Origin: Eubacteriaceae bacterium UBA1433
GTDB taxonomy: Bacteria; Bacillota; Clostridia; Eubacteriales; UBA1433
Direction of reading: 5' to 3'
DNA length: 28,519 nt
NCBI GenBank assembly: GCA_002329295.1
Contig: DCTT01000026.1
Span: 318,769 to 347,287, forward strand
Shown: one piece after another, positions 1-7,177 of the stretch
Position numbering within the stretch: position 1 is the first letter of the stretch
Layout: each line of letters begins with the position of its first letter
Program-made: the position numbers and the translations under genes
Notes under the pieces: model-generated
What the model was told of the DNA's origin: nothing
Database searches by the model: none
Seen by the model: the letters and a program-made list of their open reading frames with translations, nothing else

Positions 1-43
1 CCGACTTCTTTTTTAAAAAGCTTCTTTGCTTGCTGTTTAACAT
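1..43 (-). CDS. yhbY: YhbY-type ribosome assembly RNA-binding protein, N-terminal fragment
   Basis: Only the first 14 codons lie in the window; the gene runs off the left edge. The visible residues, MLNSKQRSFLKKKS, match the usual opening of the CRS1/YhbY RNA-binding family (ML-[TN]-SKQR-x-[YF]-L). An AGGAGC ribosome binding site overlaps the obgE stop codon (TAGGAG) and sits 6 bases before the ATG, so translation is probably coupled to obgE. YhbY is a small KH-like protein associated with pre-50S particles, and it commonly follows obgE in clostridia. The call rests on a short N-terminus plus context, so it is probable rather than certain. Confidence 0.62.
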   Translation of the reverse strand, partial: MLNSKQRSFLKKKS

Positions 44-52
44 GCTTTGCTC

Positions 53-1345
53 CTATTCAAAATATTCAAACTCCATGGTATCAATCACCACGCTGTCACC
101 GTTTCGTACACCCATTTTTTTTAATTCCGCTTCCACACCTTCACGTACCATAATCTTTTGAAAATAAGCTATCGAATGCGAATCTTCAAAATTGACGCGC
201 CGAATCATGTTTTCCGCCAACTGACCGGTTACATAAAAAACCCCGTCCGCTCCTTTTGTAATCTCGAAAGGTTTTTTCTTTTCTTCGTCATAGTCCACTA
301 CTCTTATTGCTGTTTCTGTCTCCTCTTCCAACGGGATGTAAACATCCTCCATTTCGCTCAAGTTTCGTATGACGCTGTTTAGCAATGGCTCAATTCCCTT
401 TTGCATCATCGCCGAAGTGGCAAACACTTCATAGCCTTGTTGAGAAAAATACTCCATCAACTCTTCAAGCTCTTCCTGCTTTTCGATAAGATCCATTTTG
501 TTTAATACGACAATCTGTTTTCGTTTCGCTAATTGCGGATGATACATCTTCAGTTCATTGTTGATAATTTCAAAGTCTTTTCGAGGGTCTCTGCCTTCAC
601 TGCCCGAGGCGTCTAAAAAATGTAACATCAGCCTGGTTCGTTCTATGTGGCGCAAAAATCGATGTCCCAAGCCCGCCCCTTCATGCGCTCCTTCGATAAT
701 TCCCGGAATATCGGCAATCACAAACTCCGGTGCGTCTTTATACTGCACCACACCCAAATTAGGATTCAATGTTGTAAAGTGATAGTTTGCAATTTTGGGC
801 AACGCATTGGTCACTTTGGATAAAAAGGTGGATTTTCCTACATTGGGAAATCCTACCAATCCCACATCGGCCAACACTTTTAGCTCTAATATCAGCTCTT
901 TTTCTTCGCCCTTTTGACCGGGCTCCGCAAAACGCGGCGCCTGCCTGATCGACGTGGCAAAATGTTGATTGCCCTTGCCGCCTTTACCGCCTTTTGCCAC
1001 AACGGCCTCCTGGCCCTCTCTGGCAAGATCGCTTAAAATTTTTTTGGTATGACGTTCCCTGATAATAGTTCCTATAGGCACTGTGATGACAAGGTCTTTA
1101 CCGCTTTTGCCCGATTTATTGCTCCCTTGGCCGTTTTCACCGTTTTCCGCTTGATATTCTTTTTGGTAACGAAATTTGAGAAGCGTATTGAGCCCTCTGT
1201 CCGCTACAAAAACCACGTCTCCTCCCTTGCCGCCATCGCCGCCTGCAGGGCCGCCGTCCGGCACATATTTTTCTCTGCGAAAAGCCATGCTGCCATCGCC
1301 GCCTTTGCCTGCTTTTATCGTAATTTTCACATAATCAACAAACAT
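53..1345 (-). CDS. obgE: Obg-family GTPase (ObgE/CgtA)
   Basis: This is a 430-residue ribosome-associated GTPase needed for late 50S assembly and stress signalling. Three domains are visible. The glycine-rich Obg fold covers about residues 1-158. The G domain carries the P-loop GFPNVGKST (165-173), DIPG (212-215) and NKMD (282-285). A C-terminal OCT domain covers about 350-425 and is present in many Firmicutes Obg proteins but not in all bacteria. Length is normal for an OCT-containing Obg. The ATG start gives the canonical MFVDYVKI N-terminus, although its ribosome binding site (GCAGG) is weak. It is the fourth gene of the rplU-prp-rpmA-obgE-yhbY cluster, separated from rpmA by about 125 bases that contain a strong hairpin. 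Identification is secure. Confidence 0.98.
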   Translation of the reverse strand: MFVDYVKITIKAGKGGDGSMAFRREKYVPDGGPAGGDGGKGGDVVFVADRGLNTLLKFRYQKEYQAENGENGQGSNKSGKSGKDLVITVPIGTIIRERHTKKILSDLAREGQEAVVAKGGKGGKGNQHFATSIRQAPRFAEPGQKGEEKELILELKVLADVGLVGFPNVGKSTFLSKVTNALPKIANYHFTTLNPNLGVVQYKDAPEFVIADIPGIIEGAHEGAGLGHRFLRHIERTRLMLHFLDASGSEGRDPRKDFEIINNELKMYHPQLAKRKQIVVLNKMDLIEKQEELEELMEYFSQQGYEVFATSAMMQKGIEPLLNSVIRNLSEMEDVYIPLEEETETAIRVVDYDEEKKKPFEITKGADGVFYVTGQLAENMIRRVNFEDSHSIAYFQKIMVREGVEAELKKMGVRNGDSVVIDTMEFEYFE

Positions 1346-1391
1346 TGCATTTTGCCTGCTTTATCATTTTTTTCTTCCTAATATGACACAA

Positions 1392-1417
1392 GCCCGACAC
1401 CCCGTAAAGTGCCGGGC
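1392..1417 (-). repeat. GC-rich hairpin between rpmA and obgE, without a U-tract
   Basis: The minus strand reads GCCCGGCAC, an 8-base loop, then GTGTCGGGC, which forms a 9-bp stem with one G-U pair. The downstream bases (TTGTGTCATATT) are not a T-run, so this is not a classical intrinsic terminator. It could be an mRNA stabiliser or processing site, or a partial attenuator that lowers obgE expression relative to L27. Function is inferred; the inverted repeat is seen directly. Confidence 0.6.
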
Positions 1418-1471
1418 CAAAAGATGCTCTTTGATGCCCTTGCCTATAGTTTATATTGTCGTAAAACCCCA

Positions 1472-1762
1472 CTAAGCTCTCGGATAAACACTTACTTGTT
1501 TACGGCTTTTGTCTTTTCGCTCAAATCGCACTACGCCGTCCACCAAAGCAAAGAGCGTGTCATCTGTCCCTCTGCCCACGTTGTTGCCGGGATGAATTTT
1601 TGTTCCTCTTTGACGAACCAAAATATTCCCTGACAAAACAAATTGACCGTCGGCACGCTTTGCACCCAGTCGCTTCGACTCACTGTCTCTGCCGTTCCTG
1701 GAACTTCCCACGCCTTTTTTATGTGCCAATAATTGCAGATTGGCGATATTTAACTGAATCAT
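1472..1762 (-). CDS. rpmA: 50S ribosomal protein L27, with cleavable N-terminal extension
   Basis: This 96-residue protein is L27, which reaches the peptidyl-transferase centre through its N-terminal tail. The body (HKKGVGSSRNGRDSES, then KRxGxKxxDGQFVxxGNILVRQRGTKIHPGxNVGxGxDDTLFA) is diagnostic. It begins with the Firmicutes-type extension MIQLNIANLQLLA. In this group the extension is removed by the Prp protease to expose the mature HKKG-type N-terminus. The best-known site is LQFFA, so this copy has Leu-Leu where staphylococci have Phe-Phe. The start has a strong RBS (GAGGAGG), and the ATG overlaps the prp stop codon (ATGA), which implies translational coupling to the processing enzyme. 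Confidence 0.98.
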   Translation of the reverse strand: MIQLNIANLQLLAHKKGVGSSRNGRDSESKRLGAKRADGQFVLSGNILVRQRGTKIHPGNNVGRGTDDTLFALVDGVVRFERKDKSRKQVSVYPRA

Positions 1763-2097
1763 TTTTCTACCTCCTCATAAACCGCTGTCACATAGTCCGG
1801 GTTTTCTTTTGCCATATTTTCTATCGCATTTGAAAAGCTTTTTAATAAAATTTGTGCAGCTGCCATGATATTTTCATCATTTTCTTCAACGAGAGAAAAG
1901 CAAATATCTCCTTCGTCGACTTTTTTTTGAACCTTTGCACCCGCCACCTGTTTGAGTCCGTTGATTGTCGATAAAGCCAACACGGACACGGCACTGCAAA
2001 TCACATCGGAGCCATAGGTGGCCTGTCCCGCATGTCCGCTTATTTTCACGCCTGAAACTCGTTGCGTCGAATCTTTAAAAATTTGAATGTGAATCAT
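1759..2097 (-). CDS. prp: Ribosomal-processing cysteine protease Prp
   Basis: This 112-residue protein of the former DUF464/YsxB family cleaves the N-terminal extension of L27. The catalytic dyad is visible as His22 in SGHAG and Cys34 in SDVICSAVS, the same positions reported for the Staphylococcus aureus enzyme. The gene lies between rplU and rpmA, the classical arrangement in Firmicutes. It starts three bases after the rplU stop with no clear RBS of its own, so it probably depends on coupling to L21 translation. Its stop codon overlaps the rpmA start. The substrate assignment follows from family knowledge and from the extended L27 encoded next door. Confidence 0.95.
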   Translation of the reverse strand: MIHIQIFKDSTQRVSGVKISGHAGQATYGSDVICSAVSVLALSTINGLKQVAGAKVQKKVDEGDICFSLVEENDENIMAAAQILLKSFSNAIENMAKENPDYVTAVYEEVEK

Positions 2098-2100
2098 TGT

Positions 2101-2418
2101 TTAGTTTAGTTCGATTTTTGAAATTTCTAATTTCGTATATGGCTGTCTATGTCCTTGCTTGCGTCGATAATCTTTTTTCGGCTTATATTTGAAGACAATG
2201 ATTTTTTCGCTTCGTCCGTCTTCCAGTGCTTTTGCCGTTACCGTCGCTCCTTCAACATAAGGATTTCCGCAGGTTACCGTGTCTCCGTCAACAACCATAA
2301 GCACTTCCTGAATAATGACCTCATCGCTGTCATGGTCTCTGGTTATTTTCTCTACTTGGATCACGTCACCTTCACTCACGCGATACTGCTTGCCGCCTGT
2401 TTTAATTACTGCATACAT
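2101..2418 (-). CDS. rplU: 50S ribosomal protein L21
   Basis: This 105-residue protein starts MYAVIKTGGKQYRVSEGD, the typical L21 opening, and ends with the conserved KRRQGHRQ-like segment (RRKQGHRQPYTKLEI). L21 binds 23S rRNA domain I early in 50S assembly. The reading frame stays open upstream to 2499, but the ATG at 2416-2418 is chosen because GAGGAGGT lies directly before it and because it gives the family N-terminus. The upstream in-frame codons instead belong to the untranslated leader. It heads the rplU-prp-rpmA-obgE cluster. Confidence 0.98.
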   Translation of the reverse strand: MYAVIKTGGKQYRVSEGDVIQVEKITRDHDSDEVIIQEVLMVVDGDTVTCGNPYVEGATVTAKALEDGRSEKIIVFKYKPKKDYRRKQGHRQPYTKLEISKIELN

Positions 2419-2433
2419 AAAACTACCTCCTCT

Positions 2434-2489
2434 ATCCAACCTCGCCAAAATCAGGTGCGCACAGCGCTTAAAACCTGTTTTGTGCGGAT
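2434..2489 (-). promoter_or_regulatory. L21-leader-like structured 5' UTR of rplU
   Basis: Read on the minus strand, the transcript between promoter and RBS folds into nested helices. ATCC (2486-2489) pairs with GGAT (2434-2437). CAAAACAGG (2474-2482) pairs with CCTGATTTTG (2446-2455), leaving one bulged A. An apical GCGC-TGT-GCGC hairpin covers 2457-2467. Position and architecture fit the known Firmicutes L21 leader, a cis-regulatory RNA thought to be bound by L21 for autogenous control. I could not run a covariance model, so the family assignment is inferred; the pairings are seen in the sequence. Confidence 0.6.
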
Positions 2490-2501
2490 ACATGCTCAAA
2501 A

Positions 2502-2530
2502 ATTATAATCGCAAATGTACTATTTGTCAA
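2502..2530 (-). promoter_or_regulatory. Consensus sigma-A promoter of the rplU operon
   Basis: The minus strand has TTGACA (2525-2530), a 17-base spacer and TATAAT (2502-2507). Both hexamers match consensus at every position with optimal spacing. The -35 box contains the TGA stop of the upstream amidase gene. Transcription should start near 2495, just before the L21 leader. Such a strong promoter suits a ribosomal protein operon. Confidence 0.9.
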
Positions 2531-3429
2531 ATCTTTTCTTTTGCTTTAAAGTACGCATCAATACCGTCGGCAATTGCTTTGGCCATGGCCTTTTGGTTTT
2601 CGGCATTCTTGAGCTGTTCAATTTCTGCCTCGTTCGTCATAAATCCGCATTCCACCATGACTCCGATTACATGCGCCTGGCGAAGTATCTGCAAATTTTG
2701 ATTAATCACCGTATTTTCTTTTTTCTCGGAAAGCGGTTTTATATACTCCAATGTGCCCATGCTCGTATAAAGATGATTCGCTACTTCTTTGCTTTCTGCT
2801 ACCATGTCTTTTGCCGTCAAATCAAAAATCTCAAATCTGCTTGCATTTTTCTCCAGATCAAAACTTTTTTCTTTGTCTCCATCTTTATAATAAAGCCGAC
2901 CGTTCTCCTCTTTGATCATCTTGTAAATGTTTGAATTATATTTCACATAGCGACCGTCATATGCATCGGTTTTTCTGTTATTATAAATGATTGTAAAGCC
3001 TTTTACCGTTGCATCTTCATTGGCATTATGGTGAATGCTGATCAACAAGTCAGGCCATTTTTCATTTAAAAGCCGCACCCTGTCATTGAGAGATTTTTGT
3101 TCGCTGCTGCCCAATTTGCGCGTTTCAATAACCGTATATCCGCGCCCAAGCAGCTCCTCTTTCAGAGCTTTGGAAACTGCATCATTCAGCATAAATTCAT
3201 TGATGCCCCCCGGCGCCACTGCCCCCCTGTCCCCTTGGGCATCATGCCCGGAATCAATAGCTATCACCAAGTTGTTCGGCGTCACATCTGGCGTGCTTTC
3301 TTTCTTCGTCAACCAGCTTACAGCACCTATGACAAGCTTTACAAAAAGAATCATCGCAATAAGAAATACCGCAATGATAACAAAAAATCTTGGTTTGAAA
3401 CGATATCTGCGTCGACGTTTTTTTGCCAT
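2527..3429 (-). CDS. Membrane-anchored N-acetylmuramoyl-L-alanine amidase (Amidase_3)
   Basis: This 300-residue zinc amidase should cut the MurNAc-L-Ala bond of peptidoglycan. A very basic start (MAKKRRRRYR) and one hydrophobic segment at about 14-40 indicate an N-in membrane anchor with the enzyme outside. Catalytic motifs of the Amidase_3/CwlD-AmiC fold are intact: IDSGHD with zinc ligand His62, the Glu78 region (INE), SIHHN with zinc ligand His133, and VECGFMTN with catalytic Glu260. Residues of about 143-225 form a long insertion before the last helix region. The ATG at 3429 is preferred over an in-frame codon at 3450 because AAGGAG lies 6-7 bases upstream. It follows the coiled-coil gene by one base, so the two are probably co-expressed. 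It could be a division or a sporulation (CwlD-like) amidase; the sequence does not decide. Confidence 0.9.
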   Translation of the reverse strand: MAKKRRRRYRFKPRFFVIIAVFLIAMILFVKLVIGAVSWLTKKESTPDVTPNNLVIAIDSGHDAQGDRGAVAPGGINEFMLNDAVSKALKEELLGRGYTVIETRKLGSSEQKSLNDRVRLLNEKWPDLLISIHHNANEDATVKGFTIIYNNRKTDAYDGRYVKYNSNIYKMIKEENGRLYYKDGDKEKSFDLEKNASRFEIFDLTAKDMVAESKEVANHLYTSMGTLEYIKPLSEKKENTVINQNLQILRQAHVIGVMVECGFMTNEAEIEQLKNAENQKAMAKAIADGIDAYFKAKEKI

Positions 3430-3430
3430 A

Positions 3431-4423
3431 TCAATCTCCTTGCACTGCAAATCGGCCTTGCTCTATGCCGCGAATGGCTTTTTGTATAGACAACATGTCT
3501 TCCGGCTTCAGTTTTATTTTTGAGTCCCTGATATAAGCAAAATGTTCTTCTTTGCGCTCAGGTATTTTTTCTTCCTCGCCTCGTTGATATACTTGATCCC
3601 CTTCATCATAAAGACCGAATACTTCCTCTTCCTCAAATGAAGGCAATGCGTCTTCACTTCCATACGGTCGACTTTCCGTCTCTGTCACAATCGTCGCACT
3701 GTCTCCGTCAGTTTTTTCTACAGTTGCCGCAATTCTTTCCACCGCTTCTGGCGCTTGTTTTTCTTGAGGCATCTCTTGGACTGCCTCTTGCAACTTATCT
3801 TCATCCACCGGAGCAATATCGGCAACTTCCTGCTTTGCCAATACCGGCTCTTCTTTTTCTCTGTATGCTATTTTTGCTTTTACTTCCTGCTCTTTTTCGA
3901 GAATCTTATGTACCGCCGGGCGAAAAATCTCCTCCGGATCCGTCTCCGCCTCTTTTTTAATTTCAACACTTTGCTGCATTTTTTCTTGCAACATCTTTTT
4001 GGGAATCATGCGCTGAACATAATCGATTTCCTCTAAAATCGCCTGCCGCTCTTCGATTTCAATGAGACGTGTAGCCAAACGGCTTTCTTTTTCATTTATT
4101 TCGTTGAGCTTTCGACGCATGCTGCTTGAAATAGATTTCAGCTCGCCTATCAACATCTCTGCCGCATAATCTTTGATTCTCTGCGCCATATCCCTATTTT
4201 TTCCATAGACAAAATCACTTCCGCCGCCGGCAAAAGTCAAATCGGCATCAGAAAACCTGCGCACTGTTTCATTTTGCAACTGCGCAATTAAATTTTGTTT
4301 TTCTTCCAATTCACGCCTTAAATTTTTTAACGCATTTTCATAAAGAAACACGTCATCCAACTTGTCACTGCTTATGGCAGATGCAAACGGCGCAGTGCAA
4401 TCCCTGTTTTCCTTATCCTTCAT
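3431..4423 (-). CDS. Uncharacterised coiled-coil protein upstream of the amidase
   Basis: I do not recognise this 330-residue protein. It has no signal peptide or membrane segment, so it is probably cytoplasmic. Heptad-like, charged helices cover about 25-55 and 80-145. Between them lies a short Gly-rich break (LTFAGGGSDF, about 62-71). Residues of about 150-290 are a very acidic, Glu/Pro/Gln-rich and probably disordered linker. The last 35 residues (KIKLKPEDMLSIQKAIRGIEQG) look like a folded, basic helical module. The ATG at 4423 is chosen because AGGGG lies 8 bases upstream; a GTG at 4429 is too close to it. Its stop codon is one base before the amidase ATG, and the amidase RBS lies inside its last codons. 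A role in localising or regulating the amidase is a guess from this linkage only. Confidence 0.75.
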   Translation of the reverse strand: MKDKENRDCTAPFASAISSDKLDDVFLYENALKNLRRELEEKQNLIAQLQNETVRRFSDADLTFAGGGSDFVYGKNRDMAQRIKDYAAEMLIGELKSISSSMRRKLNEINEKESRLATRLIEIEERQAILEEIDYVQRMIPKKMLQEKMQQSVEIKKEAETDPEEIFRPAVHKILEKEQEVKAKIAYREKEEPVLAKQEVADIAPVDEDKLQEAVQEMPQEKQAPEAVERIAATVEKTDGDSATIVTETESRPYGSEDALPSFEEEEVFGLYDEGDQVYQRGEEEKIPERKEEHFAYIRDSKIKLKPEDMLSIQKAIRGIEQGRFAVQGD

Positions 4424-4470
4424 GTACACAACCCCTATATGTCTATGAAATACGTAATTGTCGGTAATCT

Positions 4471-4500
4471 ATTATACCTTATAACCTTGTCTTTTGGAAA
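4471..4500 (-). promoter_or_regulatory. Candidate promoter for the coiled-coil/amidase pair
   Basis: In the 139-base gap after rnfB the minus strand has a perfect TATAAT (4471-4476) and, 18 bases upstream, TTTCCA (4495-4500, four of six matches to TTGACA). The gap is otherwise AT-rich. It also holds a small AAATAT-ACGG-ATATTT hairpin but no convincing terminator for rnf, so some read-through from rnf is possible. Confidence 0.5.
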
Positions 4501-4562
4501 TAGAAAATATATTTTTCTTATAAATATCCGTATATTTTGTTTATATTCGCTTACGAAAAGAC

Positions 4563-5360
4563 TTAGTCCAGATGAATTGCCCCGGCGGGACATTTCTTTA
4601 CGCAAGCGCCGCAATTCACGCATTTTTCAAAATCGATTACTGCCAAATTATCAACCATGGCAATAGCGCCAAACTTGCACTCTTTTACACACAGTCCACA
4701 ACCGATGCAGGCGGCGGTACAAACATCTCGCGCTTCTTTCCCTTTTCGGTTGCTTTTGCAAAATACATGTACCCGCGAATCAATCGGCACGCGTTTGATA
4801 ATTTGTTTCGGACAAACTTTTTCACAAGCGCCGCACCCTGTGCATTTTGATTCATCCACATAAACGCGGCCTGTCTCATGGTCGATTTGAATCGCGTCAA
4901 ACACACAGGCTTTTTTGCAGGTTCCATAACCCATGCAACCAAATTCACACACTTTGTCTCCCTGCATGGCTATCATCGCTTCACGGCAGTCTCGTATGCC
5001 TTGATAATGAAATTTGCGCTTTGATTTTTCGCCGACACCACCGCACATAATAACGGCTTTTTGTCGATTGATATTGCCTGCATCCGTACCTAAAATATCG
5101 CTGACCACGGCTAAGCGTTCCAAACTCATAGAAGGGCACACGTTGGCCTTGACCTCTCCTCTGACCACCGCGGCAGCCAAATCATCGCACCCTGCATATC
5201 CGCATCCTCCGCAATTTGCACCGGGCAGTGCTGCACGCACTTCTATTATTTTCGGATCCTGTGCAACTTCAAATTTTTTTGCGGCATAAGCAAGCAATCC
5301 GCCAAAAATCAATCCCATTCCCCCTAACCACACAATCGGACTTACTATATTTGCAAACAT
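4563..5360 (-). CDS. rnfB: Rnf complex subunit RnfB, multi-cluster ferredoxin-accepting subunit
   Basis: This 265-residue iron-sulfur protein passes electrons from ferredoxin into the Rnf complex. An N-terminal membrane anchor covers about 8-26. It is followed by the RnfB-specific Fe-S motif with Cys50, 53, 58 and 75. Four further ferredoxin-like Cys groups follow: 138/142/148/152, 173/176/179/183, 218/221/224/228 and 247/250/253/257. Four such groups exceed the two of E. coli RsxB and agree with the longer clostridial form. The third group is preceded by additional cysteines (201, 214), and the first lacks the usual Pro after its last Cys. TAGGAGG directly precedes the ATG. It is the last gene of rnfCDGEAB, ten bases after rnfA. 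Confidence 0.97.
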   Translation of the reverse strand: MFANIVSPIVWLGGMGLIFGGLLAYAAKKFEVAQDPKIIEVRAALPGANCGGCGYAGCDDLAAAVVRGEVKANVCPSMSLERLAVVSDILGTDAGNINRQKAVIMCGGVGEKSKRKFHYQGIRDCREAMIAMQGDKVCEFGCMGYGTCKKACVFDAIQIDHETGRVYVDESKCTGCGACEKVCPKQIIKRVPIDSRVHVFCKSNRKGKEARDVCTAACIGCGLCVKECKFGAIAMVDNLAVIDFEKCVNCGACVKKCPAGAIHLD

Positions 5361-5370
5361 TTTTTTCCTC

Positions 5371-5943
5371 CTAAATCATTCCCGAAAATCCCATAAAGGC
5401 AATGGACATCAGCGATGCCGTAATCAATGCAATCGGAAAACCCTGCAATGCCTTGGGAATGGGAGAATATTCCATTCTTTCGCGAATGGCCGCAAAAAGC
5501 ACAATAGCCAGCGTAAAACCCGCAGCCGCCGCTGCGCCAAATACAATGCTTTCAATAAAATTATATTCATTTTGAATGTTGATAATGGCCGCTCCAAGCA
5601 CCGCACAGTTCGTAGTGATCAACGGCAGATATACGCCCAGTGCTTGATAGAGGGAAGGACTGATCTTTTTAATGACCAATTCCACAAATTGCACCAGCGC
5701 AGCAATTACCAAAATAAAGGCAATAGTTTGCAAATAAGCGATATTGAATTTTTCCAAAATCGCATATTGCACCACATAAGTGATTGCGGAAGCCAGTGTC
5801 ATAACAAAAATGACTGCCGCTCCCATGCCAATGGCCGTTTCCACTTTCTTGCTTACACCCAAAAACGGACAAATGCCTAAAAATTTTACCAGTACAAAGT
5901 TATTGATTAAGACAGCACCTACAACGATTAAAATCAAATTCAT
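5371..5943 (-). CDS. rnfA: Rnf complex membrane subunit RnfA
   Basis: This 190-residue, very hydrophobic protein has about six membrane helices and is homologous to RnfE and NqrE. RnfA and RnfE form a pseudo-symmetric pair at the membrane core. Conserved half-helix cysteines are present at Cys25 (LGICPFLG) and Cys113 (TNCAVLGA); in Rnf/NQR structures the equivalent residues help bind an intramembrane [2Fe-2S] cluster. The start codon overlaps the rnfE stop (ATGA), which implies translational coupling and equal stoichiometry. Length and motifs are normal. Confidence 0.97.
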   Translation of the reverse strand: MNLILIVVGAVLINNFVLVKFLGICPFLGVSKKVETAIGMGAAVIFVMTLASAITYVVQYAILEKFNIAYLQTIAFILVIAALVQFVELVIKKISPSLYQALGVYLPLITTNCAVLGAAIINIQNEYNFIESIVFGAAAAAGFTLAIVLFAAIRERMEYSPIPKALQGFPIALITASLMSIAFMGFSGMI

Positions 5944-6563
5944 TGTTTTTCACCTGCCTGTACCTTTTTTTCTTTGCACTTATATTCAATGAAATTCACC
6001 AGTCCCATCAAAACACCTAAAGTCAAAAACGCACCGGGGGGCTGAATAAAAATCATTGCGGGTTCATAAGATGCACCCAATAGGGAGATGCCGAAAACAC
6101 TGCCGGCTCCCAAAATTTCTCGTATAATACCCAGAACCGTCAAAGATAAGGTAAAACCCAAACCCATCCCAATGCCGTCTGCCATCGAATTCAGTACTGA
6201 GTTTTGATTTGCAAAAGCCTCTGCGCGCTGAATGATAATACAGTTTACCACGATCAGCGGTATATAAATACCCAACGCTTCAAAAAGCGAAGGAACAAAC
6301 GCCTCCAGTAACATCGAGACAATCGTAACAAAAGAAGCAATCACCACCACAAATATCGGAATCCTGATTTGATCGGGAACTATTTTACGCATGGCCGACA
6401 ACGCCACGTTGGAACCCACCAACACGGCCATCGTCGAAAGCCCCATACCCAGACCGTTCACTGCCGAAGTGGTTACTGCCAAAGTGGGACACATCCCTAT
6501 AACCAACCGAAATGTCGGATTTTCTGATAAAATTCCGTTTTTTAAATGCCTGAACACACCCAT
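5940..6563 (-). CDS. rnfE: Rnf complex membrane subunit RnfE
   Basis: This 207-residue hydrophobic partner of RnfA has about six membrane helices. The paired cysteines for the intramembrane cluster are Cys25 (GMCPTLAVTTSAVNG) and Cys108 (VNCIIIQRAEAFA). Both motifs are strongly conserved in the RnfE/NqrD branch and separate it from RnfA. It starts one base after the rnfG stop with GAGGTG as RBS, and its stop overlaps the rnfA start. The C-terminal tail is charged (KCKEKKVQAGEKQ) and probably cytoplasmic. Confidence 0.97.
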   Translation of the reverse strand: MGVFRHLKNGILSENPTFRLVIGMCPTLAVTTSAVNGLGMGLSTMAVLVGSNVALSAMRKIVPDQIRIPIFVVVIASFVTIVSMLLEAFVPSLFEALGIYIPLIVVNCIIIQRAEAFANQNSVLNSMADGIGMGLGFTLSLTVLGIIREILGAGSVFGISLLGASYEPAMIFIQPPGAFLTLGVLMGLVNFIEYKCKEKKVQAGEKQ

Positions 6564-6564
6564 T

Positions 6565-7176
6565 TTAGTTCACCTCACTGTTTTGCGTATCCGAAAGCAC
6601 ATTGTAGGCATCAAAGGCGCTGTTAATTGCCGATATCGCCGCTTTTGAAGAAATCGTAGCGCCTGTCACCGCCTGGACTTGTCCGTCATTTTTTATCTCT
6701 CCCTTTACCACCGACAAAGGCGTAGCCGATGTCTTCCCTACCATCTGTCCATAAAACGGATCAACGGCAATTTTATCACCGAGACCCGCCGTCTCTTCAT
6801 GAGAGAGAATGTTATATCCCAACAATTTCCCTGTATGATCGATACCTACAAGCATCGTAATCTCTCCGCCAAACCCCGCAACCGCTACCTTGATCGTATA
6901 ACCGACTAATTCCCCATCTGCCATAGCCTTGTTTACTGCTATAACATTCTTTAAGTTTTCGGAATCCGCCTTCTCAAACAACGTTCTCATTTCAGCTTCA
7001 TCCATCTCCTGAAATTCTCTCCCTGCAGGCAAAACCATCTGTTTTGCCTCCACCTCTTTTTTTTCTGCATTTTCCGCTATTTTCGGAGCGGTGACAGCAT
7101 TCGTCATTGCCAACAACGCTGCGGCAACGGCACAGATCACAAATAAGAGTACGCCCATTTTGCGTATTTCTTTCAT
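6565..7176 (-). CDS. rnfG: Rnf complex flavoprotein subunit RnfG (covalent FMN)
   Basis: This 203-residue protein has one N-terminal membrane helix (about 8-28) and an extracytoplasmic FMN-binding domain. The flavinylation motif TGAT-IS at 171-174 is intact, so FMN should be attached by a phosphoester bond to Thr174, as in NqrC/RnfG. Such attachment needs an ApbE-type flavin transferase, and none is encoded in the window. The ATG follows the rnfD stop by one base. The RBS (GAGGTG) lies in the last rnfD codons. Confidence 0.97.
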   Translation of the reverse strand: MKEIRKMGVLLFVICAVAAALLAMTNAVTAPKIAENAEKKEVEAKQMVLPAGREFQEMDEAEMRTLFEKADSENLKNVIAVNKAMADGELVGYTIKVAVAGFGGEITMLVGIDHTGKLLGYNILSHEETAGLGDKIAVDPFYGQMVGKTSATPLSVVKGEIKNDGQVQAVTGATISSKAAISAINSAFDAYNVLSDTQNSEVN

Positions 7177-7177
7177 G

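Noticed and set aside
2419..2499. An N-terminal extension of L21 by 27 residues
   Set aside because: The extra codons fall inside the leader RNA, downstream of a perfect promoter. The internal ATG has the GAGGAGG site and the family N-terminus.
2527..3429. Calling the amidase CwlD, a germination-specific enzyme, and thus the organism a spore former
   Set aside because: The fold and motifs fit Amidase_3 in general. Nothing in the window, such as sporulation promoters or spo genes, supports the specific assignment.
4504..4562. A terminator after rnfB
   Set aside because: Small AT-rich inverted repeats (AAATAT-ACGG-ATATTT and GAAAA-N5-TTTTC) are present, but they lack GC pairs and a clean T-run.
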